A model generated the notes under the pieces. It ran no database searches. It had not been told where the DNA came from and worked only from the letters and a program-made list of their open reading frames with translations. This document shows, in pieces, positions 5,602-15,542 of a stretch of DNA of 16,164 bases. A program made the position numbers and the translations under genes. Position 1 is the first letter of the stretch, and each line of letters starts with the position of its first letter. The stretch is from Actinobacteria bacterium 13_2_20CM_68_14 (GTDB lineage: Bacteria > Actinomycetota > Thermoleophilia > Gaiellales > Gaiellaceae), in the NCBI GenBank assembly GCA_001914705.1, contig MNDB01000079.1, forward strand, positions 1 to 16,164. The letters are read 5' to 3'.

Positions 5602-7690
5602 AGCGCTTCGGCTTGCAGGGCTGACGTCCGCCGGTCTGCTCGGACTCGTTGTCGTCGTCTCCGCCCAGGGCTGGTTGTACGAGCTCCGTGGCTCGACGCT
5701 GATCGGCCCCCACGTGCACGATGCGCTTCCCCTCGACGAGCTCCCGCGCCACGACTCGGTCTCGCTCCTTCTCTTCGTGGGTGTCTGGGCAGGCGCGGGG
5801 GTCCTCGTCGGCTTGCTGGCGAGGAGAGCGCGCGTCGAGCGGCTGACGGCGGCCCTGCTTGCGGCCCTGACGACCGGGCTCTGGCTCCTCCTGACGACGT
5901 GGGTGTCGCTCGTGGTCGTTCGCCAGGTGGCCGACCGGCAGGCATTCCACGCTGCCCTCCACGTGCCTGCGCTCTACCTCGCGGCCGGTCTGATCGGACT
6001 GGGGTGTGCCGTGCTCGGACGGACGGACGCGCAGCCCTCGCGACGCGCGCCGCTCGCCCTCGCCGTCCTCGTGGCTGCGGCTGGAATCCTCGACATCGCC
6101 TCGGCCGTGACGCCGGAGCTCGCCAATCGCGTGCGGCTGATCGAAGGCGTCGCCCCGAATGCCGTTCCGGGCCTGGCAAGCGCCTTGATCGTCCCCACGG
6201 GACTGGCGCTGATCGTGCTCGCGCGAGGTCTGCGGCGACAGCGCCGGCGCGCGTGGCAGCTGACGGTCGCGCTCGTGCTCGTTGCGGCGGTACTCCACAT
6301 CCTCAAAGGGTTGGACTACGAGGAAGCGACCGTGAGCATCGCGTTGGCGCTCGCGCTCGTCGCGCGCCGTCACGACTTCGAGGGAAGCGGCGATCCGGCG
6401 ACACGGATGGAGCTTGGGCTCCGCGCCGTCGTCTACACCGTTTCGATCTTCGCTTACGGCACGGCGGCCCTGTGGATCAACCGAATCGAAGCCGACAGGC
6501 CGTACACGATCGGGTTCGCGCTTCGCGAGACAACGACGGCTCTGGTGGGGCTGAACCCGCGCGGGTCCGCTCACCTGGCCGGGCCTTTCGGCGAGTGGTT
6601 CCCGCTGTCCGTGTTTCTGCTGGGCGTCACAGGCGGCCTCTGGCTGCTCGCTGGGTGGCTTGCCCCGTGGCGCTACCTCTGTGACCGCCGGGAGCACGAG
6701 CAGCTGTTGGTGCGGACGCTCGTGGACAAGCATGGGACGGACACGCTCTCGCCGTTCGTCCTCCGCTCGGACAAGTCGTACTTCTTCAGCCCGGACGGAC
6801 GGGCGTTCCTCGCCTACAAGGTCGTTGCCTGCGTCGCGGTCGTCTCCGGGGATCCGATCGGAGACCCGGACGCGATCGAGAGCCTGCTGCCTGCATTCCA
6901 GGGCTTCGCGCACGAGCGGGACTGGCGAGTTGCCGTCCTCGGCGCCGGGGAGCGCTGCCTCCCGCTCTACGGCCGGAATGGGCTGCGGGCGCTTTACCAC
7001 GGCGACGAGGGCGTGATCGACGTTGCCGCGTTCTCGCTCGAAGGACGGCCTGTTCGCAAGGTACGCCAGTCCGTGCACCGGCTCGAGCGGGCCGGCTACT
7101 CGGCGGCGTTTGTCCTTGCCGGCGATGTCGACGGCGCGCTCGCGGCGGAGCTGGCGGAGGTCGCGGCGGAGTGGCGCGGCCCCCAGCCGCGGCGCGGCTT
7201 CACGATGGAGTTCGACTCGCTCTTCGACGTGGGCGGCTCCGATGCGTTGTTCGTGATCGGTCGAGACGCTTCAGGAGCCGTGGCCGGCTTCTTCCACCTC
7301 GCCGTGTCGAGAGCGGGCCAGGCGCTCTCGCTGTCGTCGATGCCGCGGCTGCGGACGACGCCGAACGGTTTCAATGAATGGCTGGTCGCCGAGACGGTCG
7401 GCTGGGCCCGGCAGAACGGGTTCGAGCGGGTGTCTCTGAACTTCTCTCCGTTCGCTGCGGTGCTGGCGCCGAACGCTGAGCTCTCGGCCTCGCAGCGCGT
7501 GCAGCGCAAGGTCCTGCACCAGCTGAAAGGCACGTTCCAGCTCGACAACCTGCTGGCGTTCAATCGCAAGTTCTTCCCGCAATGGCAGAAGCGCTATGTC
7601 GTCTTCGAGCGCTTCGCCGACCTGCCGCGCGTCGGCATCGCCGGGCTGGCCGCAGAGGGCTACCTCCCGCTCGTGGGGCACCGGCAATGA
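5591..7690 (+). CDS. Aminoacyl-phosphatidylglycerol synthase-like membrane protein (MprF/LysX type, DUF2156)
   Basis: A 699-residue protein. Residues 1-360 carry about eight to ten hydrophobic helices; residues ~375-685 are a soluble DUF2156/LPG-synthase C-terminal domain with the family landmarks FVLRSDKSYFFSPDGRAFLAYK, VVSGDPIGDPDA, RKVRQSVHRLERAGY, and GFNEWLVAETVGWARQNG with SLNFSPFAAV. Such enzymes transfer an amino acid from aminoacyl-tRNA to phosphatidylglycerol or related lipids, lowering surface negative charge and giving resistance to cationic peptides. The amino acid (lysine, alanine or other) cannot be read from sequence. The membrane part is shorter than the 14-helix MprF with its flippase. 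Start is GTG 5591 or GTG 5594; AAGGGA at 5581-5586 gives better spacing to 5594. Its stop overlaps the EamA gene (ATGA). Confidence 0.85.
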   Translation: MVARALRLAGLTSAGLLGLVVVVSAQGWLYELRGSTLIGPHVHDALPLDELPRHDSVSLLLFVGVWAGAGVLVGLLARRARVERLTAALLAALTTGLWLLLTTWVSLVVVRQVADRQAFHAALHVPALYLAAGLIGLGCAVLGRTDAQPSRRAPLALAVLVAAAGILDIASAVTPELANRVRLIEGVAPNAVPGLASALIVPTGLALIVLARGLRRQRRRAWQLTVALVLVAAVLHILKGLDYEEATVSIALALALVARRHDFEGSGDPATRMELGLRAVVYTVSIFAYGTAALWINRIEADRPYTIGFALRETTTALVGLNPRGSAHLAGPFGEWFPLSVFLLGVTGGLWLLAGWLAPWRYLCDRREHEQLLVRTLVDKHGTDTLSPFVLRSDKSYFFSPDGRAFLAYKVVACVAVVSGDPIGDPDAIESLLPAFQGFAHERDWRVAVLGAGERCLPLYGRNGLRALYHGDEGVIDVAAFSLEGRPVRKVRQSVHRLERAGYSAAFVLAGDVDGALAAELAEVAAEWRGPQPRRGFTMEFDSLFDVGGSDALFVIGRDASGAVAGFFHLAVSRAGQALSLSSMPRLRTTPNGFNEWLVAETVGWARQNGFERVSLNFSPFAAVLAPNAELSASQRVQRKVLHQLKGTFQLDNLLAFNRKFFPQWQKRYVVFERFADLPRVGIAGLAAEGYLPLVGHRQ

Positions 7691-8562
7691 GCGCGTCGAC
7701 GGCGGCAGCCTTTTTCCTCGCAGCCGGGTCGGCGCTCGCGCTGAACTGGGCCTACTTCACGCAGCATCAGCAGGCCTCCAAGCTCCCGCCGCTCAGCGCC
7801 AGGCGGCCGCTCCACTCGCTGCTGCTGCTCTTCTCGGACAGGCGCTGGCTTGCGGGCTTCACGATCGGGATCGGCGGCTGGGTCCTCTACGTGGCCGCGC
7901 TTTCGTTCGGAGCGCTGTCGCTCGTACAGGCTGCTTCGGCCGGCGGCATCGGGATCCTCGCCTTGCTCGTCTGGCGGCTCGGGGGCGTTCGGCTCTCCGG
8001 CCGCGAGTGGGGCGGGGTCGGGCTGGCGATCTCAGGCCTCGTCCTGCTCGCCGTCTCGCTGGCGCGGAGCGGAACGACACATCCCTTCGCCGCGCATGCC
8101 TCCTGGGTTGGCGTTGCAGCCTGGATGGCCGCCACCGGCGTACTTGCCGCAGCGTTTGCCGGGCCGTTCTCGCGCCTGCTCGCCGGGGGCGCGGGGCTCG
8201 GAGTCGCGGCGGGTCTCTGCTATGCGGCCGGCGACGTCGGGACGAAGGCGGCCGTCGGCGGCGGCGCGCGCCTGCTCTTCGCCCTGCCGGTGCTCACGGC
8301 GCACGGGCTCGGGTTCGTCTTTCTCCAGCTCGGCTTCCAGCGTGGGGGCGCACTCAACACGGCCGGGGTTGCGACGCTGTTCACGAACGCGGTGCCGATC
8401 GCGGCCGGGATGGTTCTCTACGGGGACGGCCTGCCCACGGGCGGACTCGGGGTCGCCCGGCTGCTCTCCTTCGCCGCGGTCGTGGCCGGGGCCGCTCTGT
8501 TGACGCGCGGGCCCGGCGCACCGCTTGACGCTGTACCCGCCGCGACACTCTCGGCTCGTTGA
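7687..8562 (+). CDS. EamA/DMT-superfamily membrane transporter
   Basis: A 291-residue protein of about nine to ten hydrophobic helices: ~5-22, 54-73, 76-97, 111-127, 139-158, 168-190, 203-218, 225-245 and 255-273. The repeated small-residue helices (ALSFGALSLVQAASAGGIGIL; NTAGVATLFTNAVPIAAGMVLYG) fit the EamA drug/metabolite transporter superfamily, with two related halves. The ATG at 7687 overlaps the previous TGA as ATGA; an in-frame extension to 7582 would only shadow the synthase gene. Sitting between a lipid aminoacylase and an esterase, it may flip the modified lipid or export an amino acid or hydrolysis product. Substrate is unknown; the position is the only functional clue. Confidence 0.8.
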   Translation: MSASTAAAFFLAAGSALALNWAYFTQHQQASKLPPLSARRPLHSLLLLFSDRRWLAGFTIGIGGWVLYVAALSFGALSLVQAASAGGIGILALLVWRLGGVRLSGREWGGVGLAISGLVLLAVSLARSGTTHPFAAHASWVGVAAWMAATGVLAAAFAGPFSRLLAGGAGLGVAAGLCYAAGDVGTKAAVGGGARLLFALPVLTAHGLGFVFLQLGFQRGGALNTAGVATLFTNAVPIAAGMVLYGDGLPTGGLGVARLLSFAAVVAGAALLTRGPGAPLDAVPAATLSAR

Positions 8563-10225
8563 AGCGCGCTGCCTGGGCACTCCTGCTCGTTGCGCTGGTC
8601 GCGGCGGGTGCCGTTGCCAAGGCAGCTCTGGAGCCGGGTCGCCCGAGCGGGCCAACGACCCAGCTCGCCTCGTTTCAGTCGAAGGCCGTCCGCGGGCGAG
8701 TGCATCTCGTCGTACTCCTGCCGGCGGGCTATGTCGGCAGCGACCTCCGCTACCCGGTCGTCTACTTCCTCCACGGCCTGCCGGCGTCTTCGCGGGCCTA
8801 CAGGAGCGTCGGCTTCCTGCAACACGCGCTCGCCGGCCTGCGGCGCCAGGCGATCCTGGTTGCCCCGCAGGGGGCGCGAGATCACGACACGGATCCCGAG
8901 TACCTCGATTGGGGCCCTGGCCGAAACTGGGAGCGCGCGGTCTCGCAGGAGCTCCCAGCCTACGTCGACGCCCACTTCAGGACGATTCCGGATCGCCGGG
9001 CGCGTGCGCTGGTCGGCCTCTCGGCGGGCGGCTACGGAGCCGTCGCGCTCGCGTTTCACCACCTGGAGAGCTTCGGTGTGGTCGAGTCGTGGAGCGGCTA
9101 TTTCCACCCGACGAATCCGAGTGGAACGAAGACGCTGGACCTCGGCTCGGCGCGGCGCAACCGCCGCGCGAACCTGCACAACGCCGTCGTCGGCTTGCGG
9201 CAGGCCTTCCGCGTTCACCCGACCTTCTTCGGCTTCTACGTCGGCCGGGGGGATGCTCGTTTCCGGGCGGAGAATCTCGCGCTCCACCATGAACTCATGT
9301 CAGCCGGGATCCCGCACGTCTTCGAGGTCTACCTGGGCGCCCACGGGAAGCGCGTCTGGAGCGCCCATGCACATGCGTGGCTCGGGCTGGCGCTCGCGCA
9401 TCTCACCCCGGCCACGAGGTCTGACCCGCCGGCCGGGCTGAATGGGTTCGTCACGGTCGCGAAGGGGCCTGCGGGCGGCGTCGTGCTGAGGGGACGGATC
9501 CCGAACAGCGTCGTGCGTTGGGACCGAAGACCGAGCGCGGTCTATCTGCCACCCGGCTTTCAGGCCGGCGGCCACTACCCCGTGATCTTCCTGCTGCATG
9601 GCTTTCCCGGCTCGCCTTCCGGGTTCTACGACAGCCTCCAGCTGGCCCTGGTCGCGGATCAATTGATCTCGTCACACAGGGTCAAGCCGTTCGTCGCGGT
9701 GATGCCGGCTGCCGGGCGGGTGACGGGTAAGCGCACCGACGAGGAGTGGGCCGGGCCGTGGGAGACGTACCTCGTTCGCGACGTGGTTCCCTGGGCGGAG
9801 TCGCACCTGACGTTGGGGACACGACAGTCCGATCGCGCGATCGCGGGACTTTCGGCGGGCGCGTTCGGCGCGGTCGACATCGCGCTGCGCCATCCGGGGA
9901 TCTTCGGTGTCGCGGAGTCTTGGTCCGGCTACTTCCGGCCCTTCCGGGACGGCCCGCTCGCACAGGCGAGCGCCGTCGAGCTCGCCGATCACGACCCGAC
10001 TGTGCTCGTCCGCCGAGAGGCAGCGCTGCTGCGTCAGCAGCACGTGCGCTTCTACCTCGCGACCGGGTTCAACCATGGCGGCATCTTCAGGCGCTGGACG
10101 TACGAGTTCGCCCGCGACCTGCACGACTTGCGGTTGCCCTATCGCGTCTGGGCCTCCAAGTCGCCGGACGGTGGCAGGTACCTGCGACTGCAGCTGCCCG
10201 CCGCCCTTGAATTCGCTTTTGGATC

Positions 10226-10229
<4 letters not shown>
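8559..10229 (+). CDS. Exported protein with two tandem esterase D-like domains, second apparently inactive
   Basis: A 556-residue protein with an N-terminal hydrophobic signal/anchor (residues ~4-21) and two alpha/beta hydrolase domains, ~37-285 and ~300-550. Domain 1 has S155 (GLSAGGYG), D232 (GRGDARF) and H262 (GAHGKRVW), a full triad. Domain 2 keeps the nucleophile S432 (GLSAGAFG) and the FLLHGFPG oxyanion strand, but the acid position is F504 (YLATGFNHG) and the histidine position is D537 (SPDGGRYL), so it is probably a non-catalytic or altered copy. Both domains share ESWSGYF with each other and with the first esterase of this operon. The start is TTG at 8559, overlapping the EamA stop as TTGA; no good ribosome-binding site is seen, so translation is likely coupled. 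A role in removing aminoacyl groups from lipids is inference. Confidence 0.83.
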
Positions 10230-12106
<1,877 letters not shown>

Positions 12107-12112
12107 CGCTAC

Positions 12113-12118
12113 AGGGTA
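12113..12118 (-). promoter_or_regulatory. Putative -10 box of the ABC-F gene (TACCCT)
   Basis: Minus-strand TACCCT fits TANNNT, 6 nt before the GTG at 12106. It lies within the 21-nt gap to transketolase; any -35 contacts would fall in the transketolase 3' end. Confidence 0.4.
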
Positions 12119-12127
12119 TTCAGACCC

Positions 12128-13957
12128 CTAGGCCGAAACGGGGGCGCCGACCAGCCGCCGGGCGGCATCAGCGATGTGCTCGGCGTCGATCCCGGCCTCG
12201 GCGAGCAGCTCGGCCGGCTTGCCGGAGTGCGGCATCTCGCGTACGGCGAGCAGTTCGAGCCGCGGCCGCTCGTCGGAGTCGGCGAGCGCGGCGAGAACCG
12301 CCTCGCCGAGCCCGCCCTCGGCCCAATGGTCCTCGACCGTGACGATCGGCATCGCCAGGGAGCGAATCGTGTCCTCGTCGAGCGGCTTGATCGAGTAGAG
12401 GTCGATCACCCGGGCCTCGACGCCGTCCGCGGCGAGAGCGTCGGCGGCCTTCAACGCCTCGTGCACGGTCACACCCGCGGCGATCAGCGCAACGTCGTCG
12501 CCCTCTCGCAGCGTGCGGGAGCCGCCGATCTCGAACTCGTCGTCGGCGTCGTAGATCACCGGCGTGTTCGGCCGCAGGGTTCGCAGGTAGACAATGCCCT
12601 CGCGGTCCGCCATCTCCGCGACCAGCTTCGCCGTCTGGTTCCCGTCGCAGGGGTGGAGCACCGTCGAGCCGTAAACGGCCCGCAAAGCCGCGATGTCCTC
12701 GAGCGCCATCTGCGAGGGGCCGTCCTCGCCGATCGAGACGCCCGCGTGCGAGCCCGAGAGGCAGTAGTTCGCGCGGCTGATCGCGGACATGCGGACGAAG
12801 TCGTAGGCACGTGAGATGAAGGCCGCGAATGTCGAGGCGAACGGGCGCCAGCCGGTCACCTGCATGCCGACCGCGGTGGCGATCAGTTGCTCCTCGGCGA
12901 TGTACATCTCGAAGTACCGCTCGGGGATGGCGTCCCTGAAGATCTCGGCGAACGTCGAGTTGGAGACCTCCCCGTCCATCGCGACCACGTTTCCGCGCGC
13001 CTTGCCGAGCGCGGCGAGCGCCTCGCCGTAGGCCTTGCGTGTCGCGACCTCGTCGCCGACCTCGTACCGCGGGAGCTCGAGCTCTCCGTGCTCGATCTCG
13101 ACCGTGCGGCCGCTGGCCTCCGGCTTGGCGACCTGGACGACGATGTTCCTGATGCCGCCGAGCTCTTCGATCGCCTCCTCGGGATTGTCGAGCGCCTTGC
13201 CGTGCCAGCCCAGCTTGTCCTCGACTGCCTTGACGCCCTTGCCCTTGATCGTGCGGGCGACGATCGCAACGGGGCGGTCGCTTGCGATCGCCTCGCCGTA
13301 GGCCTGGTCGATCTCCTCGACGTCGTGGCCGTCGATCTCGATCGCGTGCCAGCCGAACGCACGGGCGCGGTTCGCGTACGAGTCGAGATCCCAGCCGTGC
13401 ATCGTCTCGCCGCGCTGACCGAGCCGGTTGATGTCGAGAACCGCGACGATGTTGTCGAGCTCGTAGTAGGCGGCGTGCTCGAATCCTTCCCATTGGGAGC
13501 CTTCGGCCATCTCGCTGTCTCCGACGAGCACCCAGGCGCGCATCGCCGTCCGGTCGAGGCGCTTACCCGCGATCGCCATGCCGACGCCGTACGGCAGGCC
13601 CTGTCCCAGCGAGCCTGTGGCGACGTCGACCCACGGGATCCGCGGCGTCGGGTGGCCTTCAAAGATGCTCGAGAACTGCCTGTACGTCAGCAGCTCCTCG
13701 TCCGAGATCACACCGGCCGCCCGGTACATCGCGTAGAGCAGCGTCGACGCGTGGCCCTTCGAGAAGACCAGCCGGTCGTTGGCGGGGTCCTTCGGGTTGT
13801 CGAAGTCGTAGCGCAGGTACTTGGCGAGCAGCACCGCCATCAGGTCGGCCGCGGACATGCCGGAGGTGGGGTGACCCGACTTCGCCTCCGCCGCGCAACG
13901 GACGGAATCGACCCGAAGCTGCTGTCCTAGCTCACGCCAGAGTTCAGGACCCTCCAT
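12128..13957 (-). CDS. tkt: Transketolase
   Basis: A 609-residue thiamine-diphosphate enzyme that moves two-carbon units between ketose and aldose phosphates in the non-oxidative pentose phosphate pathway. N-terminal cofactor domain: SGHPTSGM with H29, SKGHAST with H69, GSLGQGL at ~115-121, and the metal/diphosphate motif GDSEMAEG...DIN from ~146 to N177. The pyrimidine-binding domain starts near 305 (RKAYGEALAAL) with the catalytic glutamate at 355 or 356 (MYIAEEQ) and SGSHAGVSIGEDGPSQM. The C-terminal domain is TPVIY... to the end. The length matches the ~600-residue archaeal/actinobacterial-like form. The start is set at ATG 13957; the frame runs on to 14005, but those 16 residues lie inside the divergent rpiB gene. 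It is divergent from rpiB with a shared promoter core. Confidence 0.95.
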   Translation of the reverse strand: MEGPELWRELGQQLRVDSVRCAAEAKSGHPTSGMSAADLMAVLLAKYLRYDFDNPKDPANDRLVFSKGHASTLLYAMYRAAGVISDEELLTYRQFSSIFEGHPTPRIPWVDVATGSLGQGLPYGVGMAIAGKRLDRTAMRAWVLVGDSEMAEGSQWEGFEHAAYYELDNIVAVLDINRLGQRGETMHGWDLDSYANRARAFGWHAIEIDGHDVEEIDQAYGEAIASDRPVAIVARTIKGKGVKAVEDKLGWHGKALDNPEEAIEELGGIRNIVVQVAKPEASGRTVEIEHGELELPRYEVGDEVATRKAYGEALAALGKARGNVVAMDGEVSNSTFAEIFRDAIPERYFEMYIAEEQLIATAVGMQVTGWRPFASTFAAFISRAYDFVRMSAISRANYCLSGSHAGVSIGEDGPSQMALEDIAALRAVYGSTVLHPCDGNQTAKLVAEMADREGIVYLRTLRPNTPVIYDADDEFEIGGSRTLREGDDVALIAAGVTVHEALKAADALAADGVEARVIDLYSIKPLDEDTIRSLAMPIVTVEDHWAEGGLGEAVLAALADSDERPRLELLAVREMPHSGKPAELLAEAGIDAEHIADAARRLVGAPVSA

Positions 13958-13963
13958 CGGGGG

Positions 13964-13970
13964 TAACGTA
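13964..13970. promoter_or_regulatory. Symmetric TAACGTA: shared -10 core for tkt and rpiB
   Basis: TAACGTA has the TANNNTA symmetry that reads as a -10 box on both strands: TAACGT (13964-13969) toward rpiB and TACGTT (13970-13965) toward tkt. The predicted start sites, about 7 nt beyond each box (near 13976 and 13958), are ~18 bp apart and almost touch the two start codons, so both messages would be nearly leaderless. No clear -35 box is visible on either side. Confidence 0.5.
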
Positions 13971-13978
13971 ACGGTTCT

Positions 13979-14443
13979 ATGAGGGTTGCAGTCGCGTTCG
14001 ATCACCGGGGCGTCCGGCTACGGGACGCCGTGCTCTCAGAGCTCGATGGGCTCGGCCACGAGACGTTCGACCTAGGCGTCGAAACCGCCGCCGTCAGGAT
14101 CGACTATCCCGACAAGGCGCGAGAGCTCGGGGAGCTGATCCAGAACGGCGACGCCGAGCGCGGAATCCTCGTCTGCGGTTCGGGCGTCGGCGCTTCAGTG
14201 GCCGTCTCCAAGCTCGACGGGATCCGGGGCGCCATGTGCCACGACGTCTACTCGGCGCACCAGGGTGTCGAGCACGACGACATGAACGTCCTCTGCCTCG
14301 GCTCCGAGGTCGTCGGGCCGGCCCTGACCGTCGACCTGATGCGCGCCTTCCTGCACGCGCGCTTCGACGGCGGTGAGCCGTACGTAACCAGGCTTCAGAA
14401 GATCAAGGAAATCGAGAAGGGAAGTGCCAATGTCAATGTCTGA
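13979..14443 (+). CDS. rpiB: Ribose-5-phosphate isomerase B
   Basis: A 154-residue RpiB/LacA/LacB-family sugar-phosphate isomerase that interconverts ribose 5-phosphate and ribulose 5-phosphate. Features: FDHRG near the N-terminus (D8, H9), the catalytic loop CGSGVGASVAVSK with C66, and the YSAHQGVEHDDMNVLCLG segment with H99 and N103. A cysteine at 66 is the arrangement of the Escherichia coli enzyme; the mycobacterial type uses a glutamate elsewhere. The length is typical. The ATG has no Shine-Dalgarno sequence and starts just after the shared TAACGTA promoter core. The 3' end overlaps the transaldolase gene by 14 nt, so the two are co-translated. Confidence 0.93.
   Translation: MRVAVAFDHRGVRLRDAVLSELDGLGHETFDLGVETAAVRIDYPDKARELGELIQNGDAERGILVCGSGVGASVAVSKLDGIRGAMCHDVYSAHQGVEHDDMNVLCLGSEVVGPALTVDLMRAFLHARFDGGEPYVTRLQKIKEIEKGSANVNV
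14415..14424 (+). promoter_or_regulatory. Ribosome-binding site of transaldolase, inside rpiB
   Basis: The purine run AGAAGGGAAG inside the rpiB 3' end lies 5 nt before the ATG at 14430. It favours that ATG over the GTG at 14424 and the ATG at 14436. Confidence 0.6.
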
Positions 14444-15542
14444 ATCACGACTTCACCAGCTCTCGGCGCTCGGCCAGAGTGTCTGGATCGACTTTCTCTC
14501 CCGCGAGATGCTCCAGACCGGCGAGCTCGAGCGGCTGATGCGCGACGACGCGGTCGTCGGCATCACCTCGAACCCGACCATCTTCCAGAAGGCGATCTCG
14601 CAAGGCGGTCTCTACGACGAACAGATTCGCGCTTCCCTCGGCCAGGTAGACGATCCGAAGGAGATCTTCTGGCGTTTGGCCGAGAAGGACGTCGGCGACG
14701 CCTGCGACGTGCTCCGCCCGATCTGGGACGAAGGACAGGGCCAGGACGGCTACGTCTCGATCGAGGTCGATCCGAACCTCGCCGGCGACACCGAGGGGAC
14801 GATCGCCGAGGCGCGGCGCCTCCACGCGGAGATCGACCGGCCGAACCTGTTTGTGAAGATTCCCGCGACGAAGGAAGGCCTGCCGGCGATCGAGGAGATG
14901 ATCGCGAGCGGCAAGAACATCAACGTCACCCTGATCTTCTCGCTCGAGCGCTACGCCGAGGTCGTCGAGGCCTACATCCGCGGACTCGAGCGATTGGTCG
15001 AGTCCGGCGGCGACCCGTCGCAGGTCGCCTCGGTCGCGAGCTTCTTCGTCTCGCGCGTGGACACGGAGACCGACAAGCGTCTCGACGAGCTGGGCGGCCA
15101 CGACGAGCTGAAGGGGAAGCTCGCGATCGCGAACGCCAAGCTCGCCTACCAGCGCTACAAGGAGCTGTTCTCGGGTGAGCGGTGGGAGACGCTGGCCGCG
15201 AAGGGCGCCACGACCCAGCGCTGCCTCTGGGCTTCCACATCGACCAAGAACCCGGTCTACCGGGACGTGATGTACGTCGAGGAGCTGATCGGCCCCGCGA
15301 CCGTGAACACGATGCCCGAGGAGACGATCCAGGCCTTCCAAGACCACGGCGAGGTCGCGTTGACGCTCGAGCAGGGCGTTGACGAGGCGCGAAGGCTCTT
15401 CGACCAGCTCGCGGAAGCAGGCGTCGACTACGACGACGTCGTCCGCGTGCTCGAGGAGGAAGGCGTTCAGAAGTTCGCCGACTCGTTCGCCGAGCTGCTC
15501 GACGGCATCCGCGCCAAGCGCGGCGAGCTCGCGGCGGCGTGA
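14430..15542 (+). CDS. tal: Transaldolase
   Basis: A 370-residue transaldolase of the longer actinobacterial/cyanobacterial type, which transfers a dihydroxyacetone unit between sugar phosphates in the pentose phosphate pathway. The N-terminus (QSVWIDFLSREML...GITSNPTIFQKAI) and SIEVDPNLAGDTEGTIAEA are family landmarks. The Schiff-base lysine is K143 in LFVKIPATKEGLPA, followed by INVTLIFSLERY; VASFFVSRVDTETDKRLD and KGATTQRCLWASTSTKNPVYRDVMYVEELIGP follow. Start ATG 14430 is chosen for its ribosome-binding site; GTG 14424 and ATG 14436 are alternatives. It overlaps rpiB by 14 nt and the next hydrolase gene by 4 nt. There is no glucose-6-phosphate isomerase fusion. Confidence 0.95.
   Translation: MSMSESRLHQLSALGQSVWIDFLSREMLQTGELERLMRDDAVVGITSNPTIFQKAISQGGLYDEQIRASLGQVDDPKEIFWRLAEKDVGDACDVLRPIWDEGQGQDGYVSIEVDPNLAGDTEGTIAEARRLHAEIDRPNLFVKIPATKEGLPAIEEMIASGKNINVTLIFSLERYAEVVEAYIRGLERLVESGGDPSQVASVASFFVSRVDTETDKRLDELGGHDELKGKLAIANAKLAYQRYKELFSGERWETLAAKGATTQRCLWASTSTKNPVYRDVMYVEELIGPATVNTMPEETIQAFQDHGEVALTLEQGVDEARRLFDQLAEAGVDYDDVVRVLEEEGVQKFADSFAELLDGIRAKRGELAAA

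Noticed and set aside
5579..7078. 499-codon open frame on the - strand
   Set aside because: It is antisense to the aminoacyl-lipid synthase, and its Arg/Glu/Gln-rich composition is typical of a shadow frame.
12168..13493. 441-codon open frame on the - strand within transketolase
   Set aside because: It is the same strand in another frame, Arg/Gly/Asp-rich, and fully contained in tkt.
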